Shown piece after piece: positions 1 through 10,426 of a stretch of 64,000 bases of DNA. The number at the start of each line of letters is the position of its first letter. Within the stretch, counting starts at the first letter, position 1. The position numbers and the translations under genes are program-made. The stretch spans positions 19,497,278 to 19,561,277 of the forward strand of contig NC_080689.1 in assembly GCF_030445035.2 (NCBI RefSeq). Reading direction: 5' to 3'. This stretch comes from Dasypus novemcinctus (lineage: Eukaryota; Chordata; Mammalia; Cingulata; Dasypodidae). The notes below the pieces were generated by a model. It had not been told where the DNA came from and ran no database searches. It saw nothing but the letters and a program-made list of their open reading frames with translations.

Positions 1-315
1 AATACATAGAGAACAGTTCATGCATGTGGTAATAAAATACCTAAAGGTAATTTTGCATCAACTCTGCTCTGAAATTTGTCATTTAAAATGTCTGGAATAT
101 AGGATATCACAAAGTACTGCTGGAGCAAAGTGCTTCACTGAATACTGCATGTTTTACTCAAAACACAAGACCCAAGAAGCAGCACGTACCAGGTAAGGAA
201 ACTGGCAAGTTGCCCTATTTTGAGGCTCCACCTTTGAGCTATGTAGCAGAGTGGTTAAAATAGCTGACTGATCACCTTCAAGACAATAAGTAAAATCAAA
301 AAAGTTTTAATTCCT
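1..315. other. Unassigned non-coding sequence
   Basis: No ORF, splice-bounded exon or repeat family recognised. It is moderately AT-rich. Confidence 0.4.
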
Positions 316-319
316 TGAT

Positions 320-520
320 GTTCACTGTCTTCTTTAGGAGGCACCAGGAACCTCTGCTCCCTGCTTTGTTGTGTCTCTCATGATGTTTTTTTCTTCTTCT
401 TGTGTTAGCCTGCTGCACCTGCCCATTGTGACAGCTTGCTGTCTTCTTTAGGAAGCACCAAGATCATCAACCTCCCATATGGTGGCGTGAGCCCAGTCAC
501 CTGAACCACATCTGCTTCCC
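320..520 (-). repeat. tRNA-headed SINE, short older subfamily (type B)
   Basis: Read on the - strand it starts GGGAAGCAGATGTGG, the head of the short DAS-like SINE. It carries the shared GGAGGCACCAGGAAC-type block in antisense. It is diverged and lies in - strand L1 ORF1 sequence. Confidence 0.75.
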
Positions 521-725
521 CCATTCTTTTCTTCATTTGTTCTCTTTTATGTTCACTTCCAGAGGCCATTTCTTCAAGCTCACCAATCCTTTCTTCTGCC
601 TCCTCAAATCTGCTATTATATGATTCCAGTGTATTTTAAATTTCATTTATTGCTCCTTTCATTCTCATAAGATCTGCTATTTTTCTATGTATGCTTTCAA
701 ATTCTTCTTTGTGCTCATCCAGTGT
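521..725 (-). mobile_element. L1 ORF1 fragment (coiled-coil part)
   Basis: The - strand reads a charged, heptad-like stretch (LDEHKEEFES, then EEAEERIGEL) typical of the L1 ORF1p coiled coil. It contains a stop and is dead. It continues the ORF1 piece at 1836-1990, interrupted by the insertions between them. The shared CAGTGT...TCTTCTT at both edges marks the insertion point. Confidence 0.75.
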
Positions 726-999
726 TGTCTTCTTTTAAAAATTAAATTTTATTTTCAAAGAAGCTTTAGATTACATAATTGTTACATAAAAATTATAAGA
801 GATTTCCATATGTCCCATCTCCTCCCCCCCACTTTCCTACATTAACAACATCCCTCATTAGTGTGGTACATTTGTTACAATTGAAGTATTGCTACTAACC
901 ATGGACTATGGTTTATAGTTTATACTCTGTCCTTTACAATTGTGTAGGTTATGACAAAATATACAATGGCCTGTATCTGTCACTGCAATGTCATTGTCT
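726..999 (-). repeat. LINE 3'-end fragment (xenarthran-type L1 3'UTR)
   Basis: Antisense copy of the same 3' end seen at 7412, 8843, 23398 and 30190: an A/T-rich tail, a block with tgttacataaaaa, then the pyrimidine-rich block. It is cut off at a SINE insertion. Confidence 0.65.
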
Positions 1000-1398
1000 T
1001 TTTTTTTACTTTCTCTCCCCTCCCCCTATCAGTTGTCTGCTCTCTGTGTCCACTCGCTGTATGTTCTTCTGTGACTGCTTCCATCCTTATCAGCGGTACC
1101 AGGAATCTGTCTTTCTTTTTGTTACGTCATCTTGTTGTGTCAGCTCTTCATGTGTGCAGCGCCATTCTTGGGCAGGGTACACCTTCTTTCGCACTGAGCG
1201 GCTCTCCTTACGGGGATGCACTCCTTGCACGTGGAGCTCCCCTACACGGGGGACACCCCTGCATGGCACAGCACTCCTTGCGCGCATCAGCACTGTGAAT
1301 GGGCCAGCTCCACATGGATCAAGGAGTCTGGGGTTTGAACCGTGGACCTCCCATGTGGTAGGCAGACGCCCTATCCATTGGGCCAGGTCCGCTTCCCC
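1000..1398 (-). repeat. Full-length long SINE (type A)
   Basis: The antisense head at about 1391 is followed by the tRNA-like section with box-B-like GGTTCAAACCC and the roughly 300-bp body. A poly(T) tail is at the left edge. It produces spurious long ORFs on both strands. Confidence 0.9.
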
Positions 1399-1406
1399 CA
1401 ATGTCT

Positions 1407-1835
1407 TTTTTTTTTTTTTTAATATTTGTTTGTTTGTTCGTTTGTTTGTTTCTCTCCTCTTTCCCCCCACCCCGGTTGTCTGTTCTCTGTGTCTATTTGC
1501 TGCATCTTCTTTGTTCGCTTCTGTTGTTGTCAGCGGCACGGGAATGTTTCTTTTTGTTCTGTCATCTTGTTGTGTCAGTTCTCCATGTGTGTGGCACCAT
1601 TCCTGGGCAGGCTGCACTTTCTTTCATGCTGGGCGGCTCTCCTTATGGGGCACACTCCTTGCGCGTGGGGCTCCCCTACGTGGGGGACACACCCGCATGG
1701 CACGGCACTCCTTGCGATCATCAGCACTGTGAGTGGGCCAGCTCCACACGGATCAAGGAAGCCCAGGGTTTTGAACCGCGGACCTCCCATGTGGTAGACG
1801 GACGCCCTAACCACTGGGCCAAGTCTACCGCCCCC
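1407..1835 (-). repeat. Full-length long SINE (type A)
   Basis: Second antisense copy, directly next to the first, with a T-rich tail at 1407-1450 and the tRNA-like head near 1740-1835. Its right edge abuts CAGTGTCTTCTT of the L1 ORF1 host. Confidence 0.9.
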
Positions 1836-3375
1836 AGTGTCTTCTTAATATCCTTAATGTTTTTAGCCATCTCATTGAATTTATTAAGAAGATTTGTTTG
1901 AACGTGTATGATTAGTCATCTCAACTCCTTTATTTCATCAGGAGGCTTCTCTTGTTCCTTTAACTGGGCCTTAGCTTTCTGTTTTTTGTTATGGGTTGTA
2001 TTTTTATTTTTATTTTTATTTTTTTGGCATCTGGCTTACTAGATGTAGTTATTCTGGGTGCAGTTTTTCTCTTTAGTTTAGAGCTTTCTTGCCCTTTCTT
2101 CCTTTCTGGTTGTGTAGTAGGAGCCAAGGATGTAATTGGTGCTGTAAACTGTGGAGGCTCAAGCTGCCCTCAATGCCCCAGGGACCAATGAAGGTTCTCC
2201 CAACTTTCTCCTTTGCCAGGGGTAGGGACAGAGCCACAGCCTTGTGTAATAATCCATGTTGTGCAGGTAAGCTTCATGCCCCTTTCTTCCCTGATTGAGG
2301 TAGGGATGGTGCTGCAGGTATGGGTAGCAGTCTATGCCATGTGGGTCCAAAATGACCACAGTTGCCCTGGTAGACTTCTGACAATTCAGGTAGTGCCAGC
2401 CAAATGTACCTGCAGTTACCCTGAGAGGATGGTACAGGGCCCACCAGCTTCTTCTCTGCTAGAGGTGGGGCTGAAGCCTAGGCTAGGTTGCAGTCAGATA
2501 TGGATGAAAGAAGCCAGTCCCTACCATTATTGTGATTTTCAGTCAGCCCGGCCTCCCTTCATGCTGGGGGTGGAGTCAAATGGCAGCTACTGGTCTCTTT
2601 CCTACTTAGACAGGTTTAACTTTAGCTGTTCTTAAAGTTATACTTTAACCAGCTGAATTTACTCATCAGTAGCTGTAGTCGTTGGTCAACCATCTCTTCC
2701 TCCTCTGTTTTTAGGAAATGGAGCTTCCAATTCTAGCCACAGAATAGCTCCTGAGGCAGCTTGCGCTGCCAGAGTAGGGTGACCACTGGCCTCTGCATCA
2801 TGGCCTCTATTTTCCCAGAGAGGCTGGCACAGGTCCCCCAGCTTCCTCCCTGCCTGAGGTGAGCCTGAAGTTTATGCTAGAGCTGCAATCTGACCTGGAT
2901 GGGAAGAAGCTGGTCTCTATCAGCATTGGGATTTTCAGTCTCCCCTGACAGAATTAAAATGGTGGCTCCCAGCCTCTTTCTGACTTGGATAGATTCAAAA
3001 TTTAGCTGTTCTTAGGATTATACTTTATCCCACCGAATTTATTAATCAGTAGCTAAAGTTGATGCCCAACGTCTCTTCCTCCCCTGGTTTTGGGAAGTGG
3101 AGCTTCCAAATCCAGTCACAGAATAGCTCCTCATGTGGCTTGTGATGCCACTGAGGATGGGCACTGACCTTTGTGGCGTAGAGTGAGCTACTTAGGAATC
3201 TTCTCTGCAGATGGTCAGTCTCCTCCTTCCTTTCTTTCAAAGATGTTGCAGAATGCTCTTCTGGTCTTCTGGAACCCCCAAACAGGTGCATTAGATAGCT
3301 CTGGGTGACTACTAACTGCCCTGTAGCATGAGCAGACTCTAGGAGCTCCCTATTCTGCCACCATTCTTACTTGTT
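1836..3375 (-). mobile_element. L1 element: ORF1 N-terminal part and 5'UTR with tandem monomers
   Basis: On the - strand the element begins near 3375 (GGTGGCAGAATAGGGAGC) and runs through a long untranslated region. It reaches an ORF1-like charged stretch at 1836-1990 (KAQLKEQEKP, then NEMAKNIKDI). The 5' region contains two diverged tandem units of about 385 bp (2423-2817 and 2818-3200). No intact ORF remains. Confidence 0.7.
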
Positions 3376-4230
3376 GTCTCAGCTCATGTTTTTTTATCCA
3401 CTCTGTGAGCCTGTATCCTTTGATTGGGGAGTTTAATTGATTCACATTCAGTGGTATTACTATAAATGCACTATTCCTTTCTACCATTTTATTCTTTGGT
3501 TTTCATAGGTCATAACATACTTTTGTCTGCCATTTTACTTTTTTGGTTATTCTTTCTGCTATTCTTCTATATTCTCCTCCATGCCATACTCTCCTGTCTT
3601 TTTATTCCAGGTTCTAAGGCTTCCTTTAATATTTCCTGCAAAGGTGGTTTCTTTTTTGCAAACTTTCTTAGTTTCAATGTGTTTGTGAATATTTTATACT
3701 CACCTTCATATTTGAAAGACAATTTTGCTGAATAAAAAATTATTCACTGGAAGTTTTTTTCTCTCAGTATCCTAATTGTATCATATCACTGTCTTCTCAC
3801 CTCCATGGATTCTGAAGAGAAACCCATGCTAAATTTTAGTGAGCATCCCTTGTATGTGATGGTTTGCTTCTCCCTTGTTGCTCTGAGAATTTTCTCTTTG
3901 TCTTTGATATTTGACATTCTGAGTAGTATGTGTCTTGGAGTAGGTCTACTTGGATTTATTCTGATTGGGGTACGCTGCACTTCTTGGACATGTAAGTTCA
4001 TTACTTTCATGAGAGTTGGAAAATTTCCATCTATTATTTCCTCAAATACTCTTTCTGCCCCTTTTCCCTTCTCTTCTCCTTCTGGAAATCCCATAACATG
4101 TATGTTGTTGCGTTTTGAGTTCTTTCAACTCTCTGAGTCCCTGCCCATTTTTTTCCATTCTTTTCTCTCTCTGTTCTTTTTTCTCTTCATTTTAAAGTAT
4201 TAAGTATTTTAAATATTAAATATTAAAGGA
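3376..4230 (-). mobile_element. L1 fragment: ORF1p RNA-binding domain to start of ORF2
   Basis: The - strand frame at 4094-3786 encodes EEIIDGNFPT, VQEVQRTPIR, RHILLRMSNI, KDKEKILRAT and REKQTITYKG. This is the RRM/C-terminal part of L1 ORF1p, truncated at its N-terminus. Further along the - strand come the inter-ORF spacer and the beginning of ORF2 near 3450-3383. It is a fossil, not a cellular gene. Confidence 0.85.
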
Positions 4231-4264
4231 AGTCTTAGAACTTGAAATAAAAATACAGGAGAGA

Positions 4265-4674
4265 GGGAAGCAGATTTGGCTCAATGGATAGAGTGTCCGC
4301 TTGCCACATGGGAGATTCACGGTTCAAACCTAGGGCTTCCTTGACCCATGTAGAGCAGGCCCACATGCAGTGCTGATGCATGCAAGGAGTGCCGTGCCAT
4401 ACAGGGGTGTCCCCACGTAGGGGATTCCCACACACAAGGAGTACATCTCGTAAGGAGAGCTGCGCAGAGCAAAAGAAAGTGCAGCCTGTCCAGGAGTGGC
4501 ACCGCACACACAGACAGCTGACATAGCAAGATGACACAACAAGAAGAGACACAGATTCCTGGTGCTGCTGACAAGAATAGAAGTGGACACAGAGGAACAC
4601 ACAGCGAATGGACACAGAGAACAGACAATTGGGGGGGAGGGGAGAGAAACAAATAAAAATAAATCTTTTTTAAA
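4265..4674 (+). repeat. Full-length SINE (type A)
   Basis: Head GGGAAGCAGATTTGGCTC, box-B-like GGTTCAAACC, a roughly 300-bp body and an A-rich tail. The target-site duplication AAAATACAGGAGAG flanks it at 4250 and 4675. Confidence 0.92.
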
Positions 4675-5471
4675 AAAATACAGGAGAGGTTTGGAGGAGA
4701 GTACTGAAGAAAGAATACCAGAAGGGACAACTAAAAGAGTAAAAAGACAGAAAAAAATATGATATGACATGTGAAAACAAATGAATAAAGTGGTGGAAGT
4801 AAATAGTACATTTACAGTAATATCATTGAGTGTGAATGGACTAAACTCCCCAATCAAAAGATAAAGGCTGACAGAATGGATCAAAAAACATGAGCTATCC
4901 ATATACTGCTTACAAAATCTCACTTTAGACCCAGGGATACAAAATGGCTGAAAGTAAAAGGTTGGAAAAAGATACTCCACACAAATAGTAACCAACAAAG
5001 AGCAGAGGTTGCTATACTACTATTGGACAAAACAGACTTTGAATGCAAAAAAAGTTATGAGAGATACAGAAGGCCATTATATATTAATAAAAGGGACAAT
5101 TCACTAGGAAGATATTATAGTCATAAGTGTCTATGCAGCTAACTAGGGTGCCCCAAAACACATGAGACAATCTCTGGGAAATATTAGGGTAGAAATAGAC
5201 ATATCTACAATAATTGTTGGAGACTTCTATACCCCACTCACATCATTAGATAGAATAACCAGACAGATGATCAAACAAGGAAACAGAGAACTTGAACAAT
5301 ATGATAAATGACTTAAACCTAACAGACATATACAGAACACTGCATCCAAATTCAGCAAGTTACACATTCTTCTACTCCATAAAAGATCCTACTCCAGGAT
5401 AGGCTGGATGTTAGGACACAATGTAGTTCTCAGTAACTATAAAAAGATTGAAATTATATCAAGCACCTTCT

Positions 5472-5887
5472 TGGCGGCAGACTTGGCCCAGTGGTTAGGG
5501 CGTCCGTCTACCACATGGGAGGTCCGCGGTTCAAACCCTGGGCCTCCTTGACCTGTGTGGAGCTGGCCCATGCGCAGTGCTGATGCATGCAAGGAGTGCC
5601 CTGCCAGGCAGGGGTGTCCCCCGCGTAGGGGAGACCCATGCACAATGAGTGCACCCCATAAGGAGAGCCGCCCAGCATGAAAGAAAGTGTGGCCTGCCCA
5701 GGAATGGCGCCGCACACACGGAGAAATGACACAACAAGATGCCGCAGCAAAAAGAAACACAGATTCCTGTGCCACTGACAACATAAGCGGACAAAGAAGA
5801 TGCAGCAAATAGACACAGAGAACAGACAACCGGGGTGGGGGGAAGGGGAGAGAAATAAATAAATCTTTAAAAATAAATAAATAAATA
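5472..5887 (+). repeat. Full-length SINE (type A)
   Basis: tRNA-like head with TGGCCCAGTGGTTAGGGCG (box A region) and GGTTCAAACCC (box B). A perfect 11-bp duplication AAGCACCTTCT lies at 5461 and 5888, inside the L1 endonuclease sequence. Confidence 0.95.
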
Positions 5888-6080
5888 AAGCACCTTCTCA
5901 GATCATAATGGAATGAAACTGGAAATCAATAATTGACAAGGGAAAGTAAATTTGCAAATGTGTAGAGGCTGAACAATATACTCCTGTAAAATCAGTGGGT
6001 CAAAGAAGAAATTGCAAGTGAAATCAATAAATACATTGAGACAAATGAAAATGAGAACACAACTTATTAAAACTTATGGG

Positions 6081-6560
6081 AGATTGAAGCAAATGTGGCT
6101 CAAGTGATTGGGCTCCCATCTACGATATAGGAGGCCAATGGTTTGATTCCGGGGGACTACTGGTGAAGGCAAGCTGCCTGCACAGCGAGCTGACCTGAAT
6201 GGAAAGCTGGCCCACATGGAGTGCCTTGCAGGGCACTGGCCTCTGAGGAGTGTTGGCCCACACAGAGTGCTAGCCCATGCAGGAGTGCTGGCCCACATGG
6301 AGAGCTGGCACAGCAAGGTGGCACAACAAAAAGAGACACAGAGGAGAAACAATAAGAGACACAGCAGACCAGGGGCTGAGGTGGCACCAAAGATTGAGTG
6401 CCTCTCTCCCACTCCCAAAGGTCCCAGGATCAGTTCCTGGTGCCACCAAAAGAGAAGCCAAGCAGATACAGAAGAATGCACAGTGAATGGACACAGAGAG
6501 CAGACAGTGAGGGGTGGGGTGAGAAATAAGGAAAAATAAATAAATCTTAAAAAAAAATTT
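6081..6560 (+). repeat. Long dimer-like SINE (type C)
   Basis: The tRNA-like head is followed by repeated GGCCCACATGGAG-type units and a second head-like block near 6380-6450 (CTCTCTCCCACTC, GGTCCCAGGATCAG). It ends in AAATAAATAAATCTTAAAA. It shares its subfamily with 32103-32580 and 36480-36908. Confidence 0.85.
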
Positions 6561-6565
6561 ATGTG

Positions 6566-7326
6566 AGGGAAGCAGATGTGGCTCAAGTGATTGGGCTCCC
6601 TGTGTGAAAATAATTATATTTGAACTTTGTATGACCTGTTCCTTATTATAAATGTCGCACCTGTTCTTTTGTAGATGTTGCCTTATTGTAAATGTTGCAG
6701 TTGTTCCCTATTATTGTATATGATGTTGCAGTTCTGATAGCAAACAGCTGCTTGGTATTTTCCAATAAATACTACGTGGAAACTAGAATTGAGGCTCTCA
6801 GTTCCAGAAGCCGTGAGTCCCCTGGTCCCATCTTTATCTCCTCTCTTGTGTCTTTCTCTCTGTCCTTTATTTTGTAAAGTTCTGCTTTGCCTTCCTTTGA
6901 GCCAACCTATTGCTGAGCTGATCTCAGCAACTGCTGCCCAACCAGGGACCCTCAAAGGAGCTCAGCAGCTCCCTTCTACCACTTGGGAGTTCCCAGGTTT
7001 GGTTACTGGTTCTCCTGGAGAAGACAAGCAAAACAGTGAGCTGGCATGACAGGAAGGTGTGGCGAGCAGATTCAACAAGATGAAACAACAAGGAGACACA
7101 AAGAAGAAAGACAGTGAGAGACACAAGACAGCAGGGAGCTGAGGCAGCTAAAGTGATTGGATGTCTATCTCCCATGTGGGAGGTCCCAGTTTCGGTTCCT
7201 GGTACCTCCTAAAGAAAAGACGAGCAGACACAGAGAGCATAGTGAATGAACACAAGAGCAGACAGTGAACACAAAGCAATGAGGAGGGTAATAAATTTAA
7301 AAAAAAAATAAATCTTTAAAAAAAAT
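6566..7326 (+). repeat. SINE (type B dimer) split by a solo LTR
   Basis: The head at 6566-6600 and the body at 6968-7326 belong to one SINE. They are separated by the LTR at 6601-6967, and the SINE text resumes exactly after the duplicated GCTCCC. A second internal head-like block is at 7145-7205. It ends in an A-rich tail. Confidence 0.88.
6601..6967 (+). mobile_element. Solo LTR of a class II (ERVK-like) endogenous retrovirus
   Basis: The 367-bp insert starts TGTGTG and ends CAGCA, and is flanked by the perfect 6-bp duplication GCTCCC (6595-6600 and 6968-6973). That is the duplication size typical of betaretrovirus-like elements. An AATAAA signal sits at about 6763, followed by a CT-rich R/U5-like stretch. 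Strand is chosen from the AATAAA. No retroviral coding sequence remains. Confidence 0.8.
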
Positions 7327-7411
7327 TATGGGATGCAGTGAAGGCAGTATTGAGAGGAAAATTTATAGCCCTAAATGCCTATATTAAAAAAGAAAAAGAG
7401 CGAAACTCAAA

Positions 7412-7499
7412 GATTTTTTTTCCTTTTTTTTAATTGATTTTGTAAAAATATTACATTAAAAAAATATATGAGGTCCCATTCAACCCCAACACCCCCACC
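7412..7499 (-). mobile_element. 88-bp 5'-truncated LINE 3' end
   Basis: A very short insert with a T-rich left edge and a CCCCAACACCCCCACC right edge. It is flanked by near-identical CGAAACTCAAAGATT / CGAAACTCAAAAGATT duplications in the L1 host, which shows retroposition of the 3' end alone. Confidence 0.82.
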
Positions 7500-7815
7500 C
7501 CGAAACTCAAAAGATTTAACTGAGTAACTAGAGAAACTAGAAAAAAGAACAACAAACCAATCCCAAAACAAACAGAACAAAAGAAATAAAAAGATTAAAG
7601 CAGAAATAAGTGAAATTGAGAACCAAAAAAAAACAATAGAGAAAACCAATAAAACCAAAAGCTGTTCCTTTGAGAAGATCAATAAAATTGATAAACCCCT
7701 AGCTAGACTAACAAAGACAAAAAGAAAGAAGGTGCAAATAAATACCAACAGAAATGAAAGGGAGGAAGTTAACAACTGACCCCAAAGAAATAAAAGAATC
7801 ATAAGAGGATATTAT

Positions 7816-8238
7816 GAGGGAAGTGGACTTGGCCCAATGGATAGGGTGTCTGCCCGCCTACCACATGGGAGGTTTGTGGTTCAAACCCCAGGCCTCCTTG
7901 ACCCGTGTGGAGCTGGCCCAAGTGCAGTGCTAATGCATGCAAGGAGGACCGTGCCATGCAGGGGTGTCCCTCGCGTAGGGGAGCCCCATGTGTAAGGAGC
8001 ATGCCCGTAAGGAGAGCCGCCCAGCGTGAAAAAAGTGCAGCCTGCCCAGGAATGGTGCCGCACAACAGACAGCTGACACAACAAGATGATGCAACAAAAA
8101 GAAACACAGATTCCCGGTGCTGCTGATAAGGATAGAAGCAGTCACAGAAGAACACACAGTGAATGCACACAGAGAGCAGACAACTGGGGGGGAGGGGGAA
8201 GGGGAGAGAAATAAATAAAAATAAATCTTTTTTAAAAA
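7816..8238 (+). repeat. Full-length SINE (type A)
   Basis: Flanked by the perfect 13-bp duplication AAGAGGATATTAT at 7803 and 8239, inside L1 ORF2 sequence. The body and A-rich tail are complete. Confidence 0.95.
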
Positions 8239-8343
8239 AAGAGGATATTATAAGAAACTGTATGTCAAAAACTAGACAACCTAGATGAAATGGACAAATT
8301 CTTAGAAATGAGCATCCTACACTGATGCTACAAGAAAGAGAAG

Positions 8344-8772
8344 AGGGAAGCAGACTTGGCCCAGTGGTTAGGGCTTCTGTCTACCACATGGGAGGTCCGC
8401 AGTTCACACCCTGTGCCTCCTTGACCCGTGTGGAGCTGGCCCATGCGCAGTGCTGATGCACGCAAGGAGTGCTGTGCCATGCACACAGGGGTGTCCCCCG
8501 CATAGGGGAGCCCCACGCACAAGGAGTGCGCCCCGTAAGGAGATCTGTCCAGCGCGAAAGAAGGTGCACCCTGCCCAAGAATGGCGCTACACACACGAAG
8601 AGCTGACACAACAACAAGATGACACAACAAAAAGAGACACAGATTCCCGTGCCACTGACAACAACAGATGCAGACAAAGAACACACAGCAAATAGACACA
8701 GAGAACAGACAACTGGGGTGGGAGGGGGGAAGGGGAGAGAAAAAAATAAAATAAATAAATCTTTTAAAAAAA
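8344..8772 (+). repeat. Full-length SINE (type A)
   Basis: Head GGGAAGCAGACTTGGCCCAG, box-B-like GGTCCGCAGTTCA, full body and A-rich tail. L1 ORF2 sequence resumes at AAATAAAAGAGCTTAAC. The flanking duplication is weak. Confidence 0.92.
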
Positions 8773-8842
8773 AGAAATAAAAGAGCTTAACAAACCAATT
8801 ACATTTAAAGAGAGTGAATTCATCATCAAAAATCTCCCAGCA

Positions 8843-9162
8843 GACTTGGAGTTGTCCTGGGTGGTGCTACAGGGACAGTTACTGGACATTGTATGTCCTC
8901 TCATGGCCCACTGGGTGGACTGTGGGAGAGTGTGGGCTATGATGTGGACCATTGACCATGAGGTACAGCGGTGTTCAGAGATGTATTCACTGAAGGCAAT
9001 GAATGTCTCATGATAATTGAGGAGGTTGTTGTTATGGGGGGAGGAGTGGGGTGAGGGGGGTATATGGGGACCTCATATTTTTTGAAAGTAACATTAAAAA
9101 AAAAATAAAGACAAAAAAAATTTTTTTAATTAAATTAAATTAAATTAAATTAATGTGGGGAA
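8843..9162 (+). mobile_element. 5'-truncated LINE 3' end with (TTAAA)n tail
   Basis: Flanked by the perfect 15-bp duplication AAAAATCTCCCAGCA (8828-8842 and 9163-9177). It holds the last 220 bp or so of the LINE 3'UTR (GGGGTATATGGGG-like block) and a tail that becomes an AATTAAATTAAATTAAATTA microsatellite at 9127-9155. Confidence 0.9.
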
Positions 9163-10306
9163 AAAAATCTCCCAGCAAAGAAAAGTCCAGAACCAGATGG
9201 CTTCACAAGTGAATTCTACCATGCATTTCAAAAAGAATTAATACTAATCCTGTTTAAACTCTTCCAAAAAATTGAAGAGGGAAAATTACCCAACACATTC
9301 TAATAGTAAGGGCAGATAAAGCTACTACAAGAAAACAAAATTACAGACCAATTTCTCTAACAAACATAGGTGCAAAAATTCTCAACAAAATATTTGCAAA
9401 TCAAATTCAATAGCATATCAAAAGGCTTATACAACATGACCAAGTGGGGTTTATTCCTGGTGTGCAAGGCTGGTTCAGCAAAAAAAAATCAATCAATGTA
9501 ATACACCATATTAACAAGTTGAAGGAAAAAAACACAAGTTCCTCTCAATCGATGCAGAAAAGGCAGCCAACTCAATGGGAGAAAATATTTGAAAATCACA
9601 TATCCAATAAGGGTTTAATATCCAGGATATATAATGAGATGTTACAAGTCAACAATAAAAAGACAAACGACCCAATTAAAAAATGGGCAAAAGACTTGAA
9701 TAGACATTTGTCCAAAGAAGAAATAACAATAGAAAAAAACACATGAAGAAATGCTTAACATCACTTATTGACTGTGGGTGGGAATGCAGCAAAGTATAGC
9801 CACTGTAGAGGACTGTTTGGCAGTTCCTAAAGAAGTTGAATATGGACTTGCCACATGATCCTGCAATACCATTCTTGGGTATATAACCAGAAGAACTGAG
9901 AGCAGTGACACAAACAGGCATCTGCATACTGATGTTCATAGCAGCATTATTCATTGACTGCCAAAAGTGGAAACAACCAGGTGCCCATCAACAGATGAAT
10001 GGATAAACAAATTGTGATGGAATACTATGCAGCTGTAAGAGGAAATGAAGTGGTAAAGTATATGGCAACATGGATGAAACTGGAGGACATTATGTTGAGT
10101 AAAGCAAGTCAAACACAAAAGGACAAATACTGTATGAACCAAATATATTATGTAGCATATTGTATAATTCAAAAAAATTTTTTAATGTGTCCAGTACATT
10201 TAACTAATAATGGATGTTTTTATTCAACTGTGTTTTCTTTATATTTTTAATTGTTTATATTTTCAATTATTAAATGTACAAAATAAAGTTTAAAAAAAAA
10301 TCAGTT

Positions 10307-10410
10307 GGGGAGCAGATGTGGCCCAAGCAGTTGTGTGCCTTTACTTCCCACATGGGAGGTCCCGGGTTCAATCCTCAGTCCCCAGTACCTCAAAAAAAAA
10401 AAAAAAAAAA
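10307..10410 (+). repeat. Short SINE (tRNA-like head plus A tail)
   Basis: A compact copy of about 80 bp with box-B-like GGGTTCAATCC and a long poly(A). It is bounded by AAATCAGTTGG / AAATCAATTGG. Confidence 0.88.
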
Positions 10411-10426
10411 AAATCAATTGGTCATA

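Larger units (their letters stand above)
4675..10300 (+). mobile_element. L1 element, ORF2 to 3' end, heavily interrupted
   Basis: Host L1 pieces lie at 4689-5460, 5899-6080, 7327-7411, 7500-7802, 8252-8343, 8773-8827 and 9178-10297. The first pieces decode as the ORF2 endonuclease domain (GLNSPIKRYR-like start; SDHNGMKLEI near 5900). Later pieces decode as reverse transcriptase ([10 protein letters not shown], then [10 protein letters not shown] at 9444) and the ORF2 C-terminus ([10 protein letters not shown], then [10 protein letters not shown]). Stops, frameshifts and two internal deletions make it inactive. It ends in an A-rich tail near 10297. Confidence 0.88.

Noticed and set aside
908-1901. 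Several long ORFs with cysteine-rich, signal-like peptides (recurring near 4235, 5437, 7799, 8328, 11540, 22059, 28429, 33321, 35266, 37690, 38465, 46829)
   Set aside because: All are readings of the type A SINE in one frame or another. The same peptide recurs wherever the SINE occurs, with frameshifts between copies. They are not a protein family.
3786-4094. A well-formed 102-residue frame resembling an RNA-binding protein
   Set aside because: It is L1 ORF1p RRM sequence from a truncated element, not a host gene.
5472-5560. tRNA-like sequence with box A and box B
   Set aside because: It is the head of a SINE found about 35 times with a long fused body; it is not a functional tRNA gene.
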